A DNA stretch of 64,000 nt from Bacillus methanolicus MGA3 (GTDB lineage: Bacteria; Bacillota; Bacilli; Bacillales; Cytobacillaceae). Under the pieces are notes generated by a model. The model worked only from the letters and a program-made list of their open reading frames with translations. It was not told where the DNA came from and searched no databases. Below are positions 8,130 through 15,965 of this stretch, in pieces; the stretch's first letter is position 1; the number at the start of each line of letters is the position of its first letter. The translations under genes were made by a program, and so were the position numbers. Where the stretch lies: NCBI RefSeq assembly GCF_000724485.1, contig NZ_CP007739.1, positions 3,256,001 to 3,320,000 on the forward strand, given 5' to 3'.

Positions 8130-9671
8130 ATGGCTGAAAATGATAAAGTTAGCAAAACAATGCCTCAGTTTCCCGAACCGTATTGGAGGAAATCTACCAA
8201 TCTTCCCTCATTTCAAAAACTGTCCGGTGACAGAGAAGCAGATGTTGTCATTGTCGGCGGCGGAATTACCGGGATCACTGCCGCTTATTTGCTCGTAAAA
8301 GAGGGACTTCAAGTTGTCCTATTAGATGCCGGAAGAATTTTAAATGGAACAACCGGCCATACGACTGCTAAAATCACAGCCCAGCATGGTCTGATTTATG
8401 ATGAATTGATCAACCACTTTGGAGCAGAGAAAGCAAAGCTTTATTATCAAGCAAACATGGATGCAATAACATTTATAAAGAATACCGTAAAAGATCAGCA
8501 AATTGATTGTGATTTAAACGAAGAAGATGCCTATATTTATACAAACTCGAGCAGCTATACGCAAAAAATTATCAATGAATTGAAAGCTTATGAAAAACTG
8601 GGGATTGACGGCGAATTTCTGTCTGAAATTCCGATTCCAGTAAAAATGAAGTCAGCACTTGTCATGAAAAAACAAGCACAATTCCACCCTTTGAAATATT
8701 TATCTAGATTTGTCGAATATCTATCTAAAAACAACTGCAGCATATACGAAAATACAACTGCCGTTGACATCGAAAAAGGCGAACAGCCCGTTGTCATAAC
8801 AAGAGATGGCCATAAGATCACTTGTCGAAATGTCATCATCTCTTCCCATTTTCCATTCTTTGAAAAAACCGGCGGATATTTTGCGAGGATGTATGCGGAA
8901 CGTTCGTATGTTCTCGGGGTAAAAACAGAGAAAGAATATCCAGGCGGAATGTATATAAACGCTGAACAGCCGACCCGGTCTCTCCGTTATGCTGAGTTAG
9001 ATGGAGAAAAACTCATCTTGTTCGGCGGCGAAAGCCATAAGACCGGACATGCCATTAACACGATTAAACACTACGAAGCTCTTGAAGCATTTGCTGAAGA
9101 AACATTCGGCATAAAGGAAATCCCATACAGATGGTCTGCCCAGGATTTAATTACATTGGACAAAGTTCCTTATATTGGACCAATCACTTCGAACAATCCA
9201 AATATTTACGTCACAACTGGCTACCGGAAATGGGGAATGACAAACGGAACGGCAGCTGCTATGTTAGTTACGGACCTCATTTTGAAAAAAGAAAACCGAT
9301 ATGAAAAATTATTTACACCATCCAGATTTAATGCTGATCCAAGCTTAAAGAATCTAGTATCGCAAAATGTACAGGTTGCAAAAGATCTTATTGAAGGCAA
9401 ACTTGAGCTCCCTTCAAAGCACCCAGAAGATTTAGGTGATGACGAAGGAGCGGCTGTGGCTGTCAATGGCAAAAGAGCCGGAGCTTACAGAGACGAAGAC
9501 GGCAAGCTCCATGTAGTAGATACGACATGTTCGCACATGGGCTGCGAATTAGAATGGAATAATGGAGAACGAACATGGGACTGTCCGTGCCACGGCTCGC
9601 GTTTTTCTTATAAAGGCGAAGTAATCGAAGGCCCTGCGGAAGTTCCTTTAAAGCAAATCGATAATATGTAG
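8130..9671 (+). CDS. FAD-dependent oxidoreductase with C-terminal Rieske domain
   Basis: A 513-residue flavoprotein similar in layout to B. subtilis YhfW. The start is the ATG at 8130, preceded by GGAGGT with 6 nt spacing; in-frame codons further up lack a ribosome site. Residues 38-48 form the Rossmann dinucleotide motif GGGITG of DAO-type FAD oxidases. The C-terminal 47 residues are a [2Fe-2S] Rieske domain with ligands C467/H469 and C485/H488, plus the disulfide pair C472/C487. Electrons presumably pass between FAD and the iron-sulfur cluster; the substrate is unknown. No signal peptide, so it is cytoplasmic. Confidence 0.9.
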   Translation: MAENDKVSKTMPQFPEPYWRKSTNLPSFQKLSGDREADVVIVGGGITGITAAYLLVKEGLQVVLLDAGRILNGTTGHTTAKITAQHGLIYDELINHFGAEKAKLYYQANMDAITFIKNTVKDQQIDCDLNEEDAYIYTNSSSYTQKIINELKAYEKLGIDGEFLSEIPIPVKMKSALVMKKQAQFHPLKYLSRFVEYLSKNNCSIYENTTAVDIEKGEQPVVITRDGHKITCRNVIISSHFPFFEKTGGYFARMYAERSYVLGVKTEKEYPGGMYINAEQPTRSLRYAELDGEKLILFGGESHKTGHAINTIKHYEALEAFAEETFGIKEIPYRWSAQDLITLDKVPYIGPITSNNPNIYVTTGYRKWGMTNGTAAAMLVTDLILKKENRYEKLFTPSRFNADPSLKNLVSQNVQVAKDLIEGKLELPSKHPEDLGDDEGAAVAVNGKRAGAYRDEDGKLHVVDTTCSHMGCELEWNNGERTWDCPCHGSRFSYKGEVIEGPAEVPLKQIDNM

Positions 9672-9748
9672 TATCTTGATTGCTATATGGAAAAAGCAAT
9701 ATGAGCAATGAAAGGCAAAGCAGAGGACAGTTCCTCGACCCACTAACT

Positions 9749-9773
9749 CTTTAAAGCAGGGCGGGACTGTTCC
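9749..9773. repeat. Inverted copy of the CAGTCCCGC-n-TGCTTTAAAG repeat
   Basis: Lies in the 105-bp gap between the convergent FAD-Rieske and thioredoxin-reductase-like genes. Its flank GGACAGTTCC at 9725-9734 partly pairs with GGGACTGTTCC at 9763-9773, so it can also fold as a hairpin and may terminate both genes. Confidence 0.5.
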
Positions 9774-9776
9774 TCA

Positions 9777-10676
9777 CTAAATTGTTTCTAATAAACTTTT
9801 ATGGATCCATATGGCAGCCTGAGAACCTTCTCCCATGGCAATGGTTACAAGCTCTGAATGCGCACCAACGTCTCCGGCCGCCCAAACGTTTTGGATATTC
9901 GTCATTTTCGTTCTTGGATTGACAAGTATATGGTTGTTTTCGAGGACTTCCACTCCAAGTTGTCTTGCAAGGTCTGACCGGACTTCATTGCCGCCAAATG
10001 CGAGAAACGCTCGGCTGCTCATTACACTTTTCCCGCTCGCAAGCTTCACCCCTTGAAAATTCTCCCCATTTGCCATCACTTCTTTCATAGGATCATTCAT
10101 ATAAACAATATTTTTTGCCTTTAATTTTTCTAAAATCTCTTCATCCACTTCGGCTTGCTCATGATTAATATAAATAATTTCCTTTGTCCAATAATTTAGA
10201 GCCAGTGCCATATTCGCGCCCGGGTTTCCTGATCCCATTACAATTGTTCGTTTATTTTTTACCTCATAGCCATCGCAATCCGGACAAACAAACACACTTA
10301 TCCCAAGACATGGATAAAGCGAGGGGAAGTTTGGAATTCGGTCCTTCACCCCAGTTGTAATCAAAAGCCTTTTTCCCGCATATTTCTTTCCATCCTTGCC
10401 GGTCAGAACAAAATTTCCATCAATCGATTCCGCTTTTTCGATTTTATCATCTACAAAATGAACTCCAAAGTTTTCAGCCTGTTTTTTGCCAATTTCCCTT
10501 AGCTTCGGACCGCTGATGCCGTCCGGCCAACCTAATATATTGTTATAGCCCTTGCATAAGTTGGAGCGGCCGTCGTTGGAATCAATGACAAGCACATTGT
10601 GATTATATCTTCCCAGCTGGATGGAGCTTTGCAAACCGGCAATTCCTCCACCGATGATTAAACAATCATATATCAT
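9777..10676 (-). CDS. Thioredoxin-reductase-like FAD/NAD(P) oxidoreductase
   Basis: A 299-residue two-dinucleotide-domain flavoprotein. FAD motif GGGIAG at residues 9-14, redox-active C131-P-D-C134 where thioredoxin reductases carry their CxxC, then the NAD(P) motif GSGNPG and the C-terminal FAD-binding VWAAGDVG. The CPDCDGYE form of the active site is that of the TrxR-like subgroup (related to dithiol oxidases) rather than of classical TrxB, so the disulfide substrate is uncertain. A GGGGGG stretch precedes the ATG at 10676 by 10 nt. Monocistronic, convergent with the FAD-Rieske gene. Confidence 0.88.
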   Translation of the reverse strand: MIYDCLIIGGGIAGLQSSIQLGRYNHNVLVIDSNDGRSNLCKGYNNILGWPDGISGPKLREIGKKQAENFGVHFVDDKIEKAESIDGNFVLTGKDGKKYAGKRLLITTGVKDRIPNFPSLYPCLGISVFVCPDCDGYEVKNKRTIVMGSGNPGANMALALNYWTKEIIYINHEQAEVDEEILEKLKAKNIVYMNDPMKEVMANGENFQGVKLASGKSVMSSRAFLAFGGNEVRSDLARQLGVEVLENNHILVNPRTKMTNIQNVWAAGDVGAHSELVTIAMGEGSQAAIWIHKSLLETI

Positions 10677-10756
10677 GTGCGTTGCACCCCCCTGTCATTT
10701 CAATGGATTCTCTTTACTATCGTGTCCTCTTTTTCGGCCTGCAACACATAAAAAAA

Positions 10757-10781
10757 CCAAAGACCATTGTATGATCTTTGG
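10757..10781 (-). terminator. Terminator of the actin segregation operon
   Basis: CCAAAGACC (10757-10765) pairs with GATCTTTGG (10773-10781), and on the minus strand the stem is followed by TTTTTT. It lies 16 bases beyond the stop of the ParR-like gene. Confidence 0.75.
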
Positions 10782-10796
10782 CTTAAAGATATACAT

Positions 10797-11423
10797 TCAC
10801 TTATTCATCTGATTAAGAAATTCTCCAAGCAGGGTATCAAGGTCGTTTCCCTCTTCTTCCTTTTCATCTTCTATGCCGGACTGTGAATTTATACTTTCCC
10901 AATCAATATTGGCTAAGTCGTCTTCCATTTCATTTAGATTTTTTTGAGTATTTTTTTCATTCGATTCAGTAAGTGATTGTTTTTTAGGTTTATCCGAGCT
11001 TAAAACAGACTGTTCGTCAAATTCAAAATCAGGCATTGGTTCTTCTTCCTGCAAATAAAGAGCTTGATCAATATCAGTTGCTTTACTGTTTAAAGCTGCA
11101 AGAAGGGAGACAGAACGAACTGGATCGGAAATCAGCTGATAAATGATACTCCCTAATAAAGCTTCTGAATGCTCATGTTTGAGCCAGTCCCGCTGAACTT
11201 TGTTCAGTTTCTGCGGAAGAGGGATGCTAATCGTTTCCCGTTCTTTAGAAAGTGACTGGCTGACACCTTGGATCACGAATTCAGCAATTTTACTCGAAAA
11301 ATTTCTCTTCTCTGTTTCTTTCAATTTCTGCAGTTGTTTGACAATGTGGTCAGGAGTATCCGAAGGTATGCGAAAGGCAATTGTTTGGCCCCTTTTAATC
11401 CCGTTTGATGCTGATTTGCTCAT
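10797..11423 (-). CDS. ParR-like ribbon-helix-helix partner of the actin-like protein
   Basis: A 208-residue protein 14 bases downstream of the actin-like gene, in the position of a centromere-binding adaptor. Residues 14-50 read as one beta strand (TIAFRIP) then two helices (DHIVKQLQKLKETEK; FSSKIAEFVIQGV), the RHH pattern of ParR proteins. Residues 64-100 repeat the pattern (TISIPLP, KLNKVQRDWLKH, SEALLGSIIYQLIS), suggesting a second RHH-like unit. The last 80 residues are acidic and low complexity, ending in LGEFLNQMNK, which could be the filament-binding tail. AAGGTGA gives the ATG a ribosome site. Family assignment is by fold pattern and gene position rather than close similarity. Confidence 0.7.
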   Translation of the reverse strand: MSKSASNGIKRGQTIAFRIPSDTPDHIVKQLQKLKETEKRNFSSKIAEFVIQGVSQSLSKERETISIPLPQKLNKVQRDWLKHEHSEALLGSIIYQLISDPVRSVSLLAALNSKATDIDQALYLQEEEPMPDFEFDEQSVLSSDKPKKQSLTESNEKNTQKNLNEMEDDLANIDWESINSQSGIEDEKEEEGNDLDTLLGEFLNQMNK

Positions 11424-11437
11424 AATATCACCTTATT

Positions 11438-12658
11438 TTAAGCCTCCACAGGTTTTTGTTCCTCTCCCTTTTTCTCTTTAGCTGTAGCTTTTTGTTCCTC
11501 TCCTTTTTTCTCATTAGCTGCAGTTGTTCTACGAACATAATCTGAAATTAATTTATAATAAGCATTCGCCATCATCCAAATGCTTTCCTTCTCATCTTCA
11601 AAAAAATCAATATTGTACCCATCCAAATTATTATTCAGGGTTTTAATATAATCTTTTAGAATAATAGAACCTCCGCCTACAAAGTAACATATTTCTGTCT
11701 GGGAATTCTTTTGCCACATATTTCGTAAAAGTCGATACTGCTTTTTCGCCAAATCAAGGAGGATCCGGTCAACAATATCATGGACACTTGTACGGCTGCC
11801 TCTTACCATAATATGATTGCGATCATTCTTTTTTGTAATAATTTCCACGACATCGCGCCGGCTGTCCAATTCTACTCCGTGCCGGGAGCGAATCTCTTCC
11901 CTGATTGCTTCTAAAGCTTCAGAAACGCCAAGATTAAACCCTTGAGCTTTATCATCATCAACTTTTCGGTCTTTAATAACAGCGATATCCGTTGATAACC
12001 CGCCAATATCCTGGATCAGGATTCTTTTATTAATTAAATCTTTATTGATAATGTTCAAATCATTATCCATTACAAGGTTTATAAATGCAGCAAAGCCTTC
12101 AGGATACACCTTCACTTCGTCAAATCTAATATTTACTTTTAAACCTTGGTATCTAGGAGTGATTAAAAACTCAACTTGGTGAACAGAGCCTAATAACTTC
12201 GAGCGGTAGCCGGTATCTTTTCCTTCTTTTACTTCACGGAGAGGCAAGCCTGTACCTAAAATATAATTCGCATCGATGACATTTTTCGACTTTGGAAACA
12301 CATTGGAATTTTCCGGCCGGGCTGCATCCAAAGCAAGAGAAGCAAACAGCATGACCAATGTTTGATCCTCCAATGACTTGCTTGAGCCGGGATCTAATTC
12401 GGTAGCATTATCGCTTTTTGTCGCTAAATGGCCGACACGATAAATCACATTATTTTCATTTAGAGCAGGAGAGTGCACTTTTATATGAATACCTTCCAAT
12501 GGATCTTTACTGTCTAATTCGTCTATGCCAATTACTGGCCTGTCCTCTATATCTCTAGCAATCACATTCGGAATGTTCAACTCATAATCGAATTTTCCAA
12601 ATATCGCTTTTAAAGAATCATTACCAACGTCTACAGCTGCAATTCTGCTATTTCTCAT
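11438..12658 (-). CDS. Actin-like ParM/StbA family segregation protein
   Basis: A 406-residue actin-fold ATPase. Phosphate-1 loop VDVGNDS at residues 9-15, phosphate-2 loop QDIGGLSTD at 216-224, and the adenosine motif FVGGGS at 326-331 are all present in correct order and spacing for StbA/ParM and Alp-type bacterial actins. Such proteins polymerise with ATP and push or pull DNA bearing a partner-bound centromere. The last 24 residues are a charged tail holding the 8-residue unit EKKGEEQK twice. AAGGGAGG precedes the ATG by 8 nt. It is followed by a ParR-like gene and preceded by an iteron array, a full type II partition layout, although the surroundings are chromosomal. Confidence 0.88.
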   Translation of the reverse strand: MRNSRIAAVDVGNDSLKAIFGKFDYELNIPNVIARDIEDRPVIGIDELDSKDPLEGIHIKVHSPALNENNVIYRVGHLATKSDNATELDPGSSKSLEDQTLVMLFASLALDAARPENSNVFPKSKNVIDANYILGTGLPLREVKEGKDTGYRSKLLGSVHQVEFLITPRYQGLKVNIRFDEVKVYPEGFAAFINLVMDNDLNIINKDLINKRILIQDIGGLSTDIAVIKDRKVDDDKAQGFNLGVSEALEAIREEIRSRHGVELDSRRDVVEIITKKNDRNHIMVRGSRTSVHDIVDRILLDLAKKQYRLLRNMWQKNSQTEICYFVGGGSIILKDYIKTLNNNLDGYNIDFFEDEKESIWMMANAYYKLISDYVRRTTAANEKKGEEQKATAKEKKGEEQKPVEA

Positions 12659-12750
12659 TTAAGAATCCTCCCTTTCTATCATTAGCCTTTTGTTTAGCTT
12701 ATATGACTATGAGAGAGGATTCAATTATCTTGGAAAATATTAACGAAAAC

Positions 12751-12934
12751 GTAAACATGTAAACGCGAATGTAAACTTAAAAACAAAACTGTAAACATGT
12801 CGAATTTTATAGAAGCAAACACTTTTGCAAACATGCAAACAAATATGTTTACAAATGTAAACAATATGTAAACATGCAAACAAAAATGTTTACATCTGCA
12901 AACAATATGCAAACATGCAAACATTTTTGTTTAC
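12751..12934. repeat. Iteron array upstream of the actin operon (candidate centromere)
   Basis: At least 16 copies of G(T/C)AAAC occur in 184 bp, 13 on the plus strand and 3 inverted as GTTTAC (12847, 12888, 12929). From 12835 on they fall into a 41-bp unit repeated 2.5 times (12835-12875, 12876-12916, 12917-12938), the two full units agreeing at 36 of 41 positions, with internal steps of 12, 10, 11 and 8 bp. It lies between the actin gene promoter region and pepT, where ParR-type centromeres and operators sit. Confidence 0.85.
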
Positions 12935-12957
12935 ACAGAAAAATTGCAAAAAACGAG

Positions 12958-13005
12958 CATGAGTTTAAAAAACTCCCAACCCTAACCTGGAAATGGCTTT
13001 CATTA
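12958..13005. repeat. Copy 1 of the ATGAGTTTTTAYTCCCAACCC intergenic repeat
   Basis: CATGAGTTTAAAAAACTCCC followed by AACCCTAACCTGG and an AAATGGCTTTCATT tail. Other copies are at 24907-24955, 47820-47866 and 63003-63034. The rest of the gap upstream of pepT (13006-13114) shows no clear element. Confidence 0.6.
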
Positions 13006-13114
13006 TAAGCGTTAAATAACGCGATTCATCTTTACCGTTCGGCTTAGACAATGGAGTCTTCCAACTGTTTAAGTTAAAATAAAAATATAACAATCAAAGG
13101 GAGATGAAGGAAAA

Positions 13115-14347
13115 TTGAAAGATGAAATCATTAAGAGGTTTACTACTTATGTGAAGGTAGACACGCAGTCCAATGATGAGAGTAATACATGTCCTTCCAC
13201 GCCTGGACAGCTGACCCTTGCCAACAGGCTGGTGGAAGAATTAAAAGCGATCGGGATGGAAGAAGTGACAATTGATGAAAACGGATATGTAATGGCAACA
13301 CTCCCTTCCAATACAGAAAAACAAGTGCCTACAATCGGATTTTTGGCACATGTTGATACAGCGACCGATTTTACCGGCGCCGGCGTTAAACCGCAAATTG
13401 TTGAAAGCTATGATGGCAATGATATTGTTTTAAATGAAGAATTACAGATCGTGCTGTCTCCGAAAGACTTCCCAAACCTTCTCCAATATAAGGGCCACAC
13501 GTTAATCACAACAGACGGAACGACTCTTCTCGGCGCTGATAACAAAGCCGGCATTGCTGAAATTATGACAGCAATGGCTTATTTGATAAACCATCCGGAA
13601 ATTAAGCACGGAAAAGTAAGAGTAGCTTTCACGCCTGATGAAGAAATTGGCAGAGGTCCTCACAAATTTGATGTGGCCGCTTTTAACGCCAAGTTTGCAT
13701 ATACGGTAGACGGAGGTCCGCTCGGAGAACTAGAGTACGAGAGCTTCAACGCTGCCGCTGCAAAAATTACGATTAAAGGAAGAAACATTCATCCTGGATC
13801 AGCCAAAGGGAAGATGGTGAACTCTGCTAAAATCGCCATGGAATTGCACAGAAAGCTTCCGGCGAGTGAGGCACCTGAATATACAGAAGGATATGAAGGG
13901 TTCTATCATTTGATTTCTATCAATGGCGACGTGGAACAAACAAAGCTGCACTACATAATCAGGGATTTTGATAGGGACAGCTTCAATGCAAGAAAAGCCA
14001 CGATCGAAAAAATTGTGAATGAATTTAGAGAAATTTACGGAAAAGACAACATTATTCTGGAGTTAAAAGATCAATATTATAACATGAGAGAAAAAATTGA
14101 ACCGGTAAAAGAGATTGTCGACATTGCTTATCAGGCAATGAAGAATTTGGGAATTCAGCCAATTATTAAGCCAATCCGCGGCGGCACAGACGGTTCGCAG
14201 CTGTCTTTTATGGGATTGCCGACTCCAAATATTTTTACAGGCGGAGAAAACTATCATGGAAAATATGAATATATTTCCGTCGATAACATGATCAAAGCAA
14301 CAAATGTAATTATTGAGATCATTAAACTATTTGAACAAAGAGCTTAA
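13115..14347 (+). CDS. pepT: Peptidase T (tripeptidase)
   Basis: A 410-residue M20-family zinc aminotripeptidase of the cytoplasm that removes N-terminal residues from tripeptides. Zinc ligands are in the standard motifs: AHVDTA near residue 78, the bridging Asp in LLGADNKAG, the catalytic Glu pair in TPDEEIGRG, and the late HGKYE-type motif YHGKYEYI. Full family length. The start is a TTG at 13115, with GAAGGA just 3-4 nt upstream and a stronger AAAGGGAG 11 nt upstream, so the exact start is slightly uncertain. Confidence 0.95.
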   Translation: MKDEIIKRFTTYVKVDTQSNDESNTCPSTPGQLTLANRLVEELKAIGMEEVTIDENGYVMATLPSNTEKQVPTIGFLAHVDTATDFTGAGVKPQIVESYDGNDIVLNEELQIVLSPKDFPNLLQYKGHTLITTDGTTLLGADNKAGIAEIMTAMAYLINHPEIKHGKVRVAFTPDEEIGRGPHKFDVAAFNAKFAYTVDGGPLGELEYESFNAAAAKITIKGRNIHPGSAKGKMVNSAKIAMELHRKLPASEAPEYTEGYEGFYHLISINGDVEQTKLHYIIRDFDRDSFNARKATIEKIVNEFREIYGKDNIILELKDQYYNMREKIEPVKEIVDIAYQAMKNLGIQPIIKPIRGGTDGSQLSFMGLPTPNIFTGGENYHGKYEYISVDNMIKATNVIIEIIKLFEQRA

Positions 14348-14378
14348 AAAAAGTGTCAGGCACCATCAATAGGCAAAT
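14346..14378. repeat. Half copy of a GTGTCAGGCACC repeat
   Basis: GTGTCAGGCACCA then CAAATGTCC, matching the left half of the hairpin at 15917-15962, but the right arm is missing. It touches the pepT stop. Confidence 0.55.
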
Positions 14379-14450
14379 GTCCTATACGTACATTATGAGT
14401 TAAACTAACTATCCATATTGATTAATAACGAACATTTACATCCTTTATCA

Positions 14451-14481
14451 AAAAATAGCCCTCTAAAGTAGGGCTATTTTT
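14451..14481 (+). terminator. Rho-independent terminator of pepT
   Basis: AAAAATAGCCCT (14451-14462) and AGGGCTATTTTT (14470-14481) form a perfect 12-bp stem with a 7-nt loop and a T run. Confidence 0.85.
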
Positions 14482-14639
14482 TAATAAAGCAATAAGGAAT
14501 TTCTCTTATATTTAACATTTTTATACAGTTTTCATTAAAATCTATAACACGAATATACACCTTATTATTCCATTTTTGGTTAATTTATCTTTACTATCTA
14601 TGTTATTTCAACGATAATTAATAAAAAGGGTGTGACTAT

Positions 14640-14828
14640 ATGAAACCAGTACGCTTTAAAAGTCTAAAACTAAATCGAACAGATATTTTAACAATTTCTC
14701 ACGAATTAGAAATCGAAAAGGATCGTAGTAGAGAGTATAAGGAAGATGTAAAAGACTTTGTTATTGAATGTTTACGTTCCAGCGATTTCTTAGACGTAAA
14801 ATTTAATAGAAAAGTGAAAATTTTTTAA
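14640..14828 (+). CDS. Small charged protein preceding a GNAT acetyltransferase
   Basis: A 62-residue, highly charged protein that I do not recognise. It has no membrane segment or Cys motif; a central stretch of alternating Glu, Lys and Arg is probably helical. It lies 12 bp upstream of a toxin-like GNAT gene on the same strand, with AAAGG some 9 nt before its ATG, so the two are surely co-transcribed. In TacT/AtaT-type systems the gene before the acetyltransferase encodes a DNA-binding antitoxin; this protein could fill that place, but I see no RHH (DUF1778) signature, so antitoxin identity is inference. Base composition is more A-rich than pepT. Confidence 0.65.
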   Translation: MKPVRFKSLKLNRTDILTISHELEIEKDRSREYKEDVKDFVIECLRSSDFLDVKFNRKVKIF

Positions 14829-14840
14829 GGTGATAAACGA

Positions 14841-15380
14841 ATGGAAATTTTTCAGGCCCAACCCTTGGATAAAGTTTATGATTTAGTCCAAGGGTTTTCT
14901 TGCGGAAATAAATACATAGATGATTACTTAACTAAAACATACTATGCTTATAATGACCACATCAAGAATCTTACTACTACAACTACAATAATTGACACTG
15001 AAAAAGATAGAGTTGCTGCATTTATATCAACGCGTTGTGCCTCTTTAAATATAAATAAAAAAGAAGCTCAAGAACTTGGACTTGTCGGTGAATATTCAGT
15101 TCCCGCTATTGAAATTAGATTTCTTGCGGTAAACAAAGCCTATCAAAAACAAGGATTAGGCGAAAAAATCCTTCAATCTATTGTAGGTAAAGCCATTGAA
15201 CTTTCTAGACATTTTGGGTGTCGTTATGTTTTTCTCTGGGCAGTTCCAGAACCAGAAGTCATAGAGTTTTATCAAAAAAGAAAATTTGAATTTATGAATA
15301 CGGTTGATGAAGAAACTGAGCTGTGCTTAATGCGCTTTTTAATCCCTGAAATTGATAATGATTGGCTTGAAGAGGTATAA
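14841..15380 (+). CDS. GNAT family N-acetyltransferase, toxin-like
   Basis: A 179-residue GNAT fold. The beginning FSCGNKYIDDYLTK resembles the FxCGxxxLDxFL opening of the tRNA-acetylating toxins TacT and AtaT. The acetyl-CoA pyrophosphate loop is QKQGLGEKILQ, preceded by the strand EIRFLAVNKAY, and the late EFYQKRKFEFM matches the GNAT C-terminal Tyr motif. AAGGTGA precedes the ATG by a normal spacing. It lies between two small unknown genes. Known members either poison translation by acetylating charged tRNA or modify other amines; here the toxin reading rests on the N-terminal motif and gene order only. Confidence 0.82.
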   Translation: MEIFQAQPLDKVYDLVQGFSCGNKYIDDYLTKTYYAYNDHIKNLTTTTTIIDTEKDRVAAFISTRCASLNINKKEAQELGLVGEYSVPAIEIRFLAVNKAYQKQGLGEKILQSIVGKAIELSRHFGCRYVFLWAVPEPEVIEFYQKRKFEFMNTVDEETELCLMRFLIPEIDNDWLEEV

Positions 15381-15433
15381 AACACTAATAGTGAGGGTAT
15401 AAATTGTAGTAAAACACTATTGGTGGTGCTGTT

Positions 15434-15589
15434 ATGGAATTAAACGGAAAAAAATTAGACCCAAATGATGCTAAAGCTATTATAAAAGAAATAAAGAATA
15501 ATAAACACATCTCTCAATCTTCATCCGAAAAACAAAAATTAATAAAAGACGCTTGGAAAAACAGAGATTTCCTTTCTAATAAGCCTTGA
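15434..15589 (+). CDS. 51-residue hypothetical protein after the GNAT gene
   Basis: An open frame of 51 codons beginning MELNGKKLDPNDAKAIIKEI and ending in RDFLSNKP, strongly basic and helical, with no recognised domain. GGTGGT precedes its ATG by 5-6 nt, and a terminator hairpin begins at its stop codon, which supports it as the last gene of a three-gene unit with the 62-residue protein and the acetyltransferase. It could be the cognate antitoxin placed after the toxin, but there is no direct evidence. Confidence 0.6.
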   Translation: MELNGKKLDPNDAKAIIKEIKNNKHISQSSSEKQKLIKDAWKNRDFLSNKP

Positions 15590-15604
15590 ACTGGGCTTTT
15601 TTAT
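15581..15604 (+). terminator. Terminator of the GNAT cassette
   Basis: AAGCC (15581-15585) pairs with GGGCTT (15592-15597), followed by a T-rich tract. The stem overlaps the last codons of the 51-residue gene. Confidence 0.65.
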
Positions 15605-15648
15605 TTTTTAAGGCTACCGTTCAAAATCTAAGAGAAGCAGAATTCTCT

Positions 15649-15848
15649 TTATCGTTTTGTTCGGTCAATTTTACTATTCCTCACCAATCCGTAAATTGTT
15701 AAAGAAACAAAAAAAAAAATAAGACTGTAAAAGTAATGCTATAACCTATCTGATTTTCGCTGTATTTGTCATAAGCAAGCATACCCATCACAATTACATT
15801 GATAAATAGGTTTGATAGTACCAATGGATGAATTCTTGATTTATCCAT
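15649..15848 (-). pseudogene. Small two-helix membrane protein broken at an 11-T tract
   Basis: From the ATG at 15848, with a perfect AGGAGG (complement of 15858-15863) 9 nt upstream, the frame runs 49 codons to a stop at 15699-15701. The break falls right after a run of 11 T (coding strand, 15709-15719). If the run held 12 T the frame would continue for 66 codons to 15649 with a second hydrophobic helix (TFTVLFFFFVSLTIYGLV) and a basic tail, giving a coherent two-helix membrane protein with N-terminal helix PLVLSNLFINVIVMGMLAY. So this is either a real slippage-controlled frame, a recent mutation or a homopolymer sequencing error. Function unknown. Confidence 0.6.
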
Positions 15849-15916
15849 GTTTTCCCGCCTCCTACGCTTTCATTTCACCATATTTTATTCATCTTTTAGT
15901 AGCCTTATTTAAAAAA

Positions 15917-15962
15917 GTGTCAGGCACCACCTGAAGTCAAATGTCCACGGATGGTGCCTGAC
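15917..15962 (-). terminator. GTGTCAGGCACCA hairpin, terminator of the glutaredoxin gene
   Basis: GTGTCAGGCACCA (15917-15929) pairs with TGGTGCCTGAC (15952-15962); on the minus strand it is followed by TTTTTT. It starts 3 bases after the stop of the glutaredoxin-like gene. Related half copy at 14346-14378. Confidence 0.75.
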
Positions 15963-15965
15963 CCT

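Noticed and set aside
12721..12924. 67-codon frame on the minus strand rich in Cys, Phe and Val
   Set aside because: It runs through the G(T/C)AAAC iterons; the protein is a translation of the repeat, with no ribosome site.
12751..12934. CRISPR array
   Set aside because: Units are 6-bp cores in both orientations with uneven short spacing, and no cas gene is in the window.
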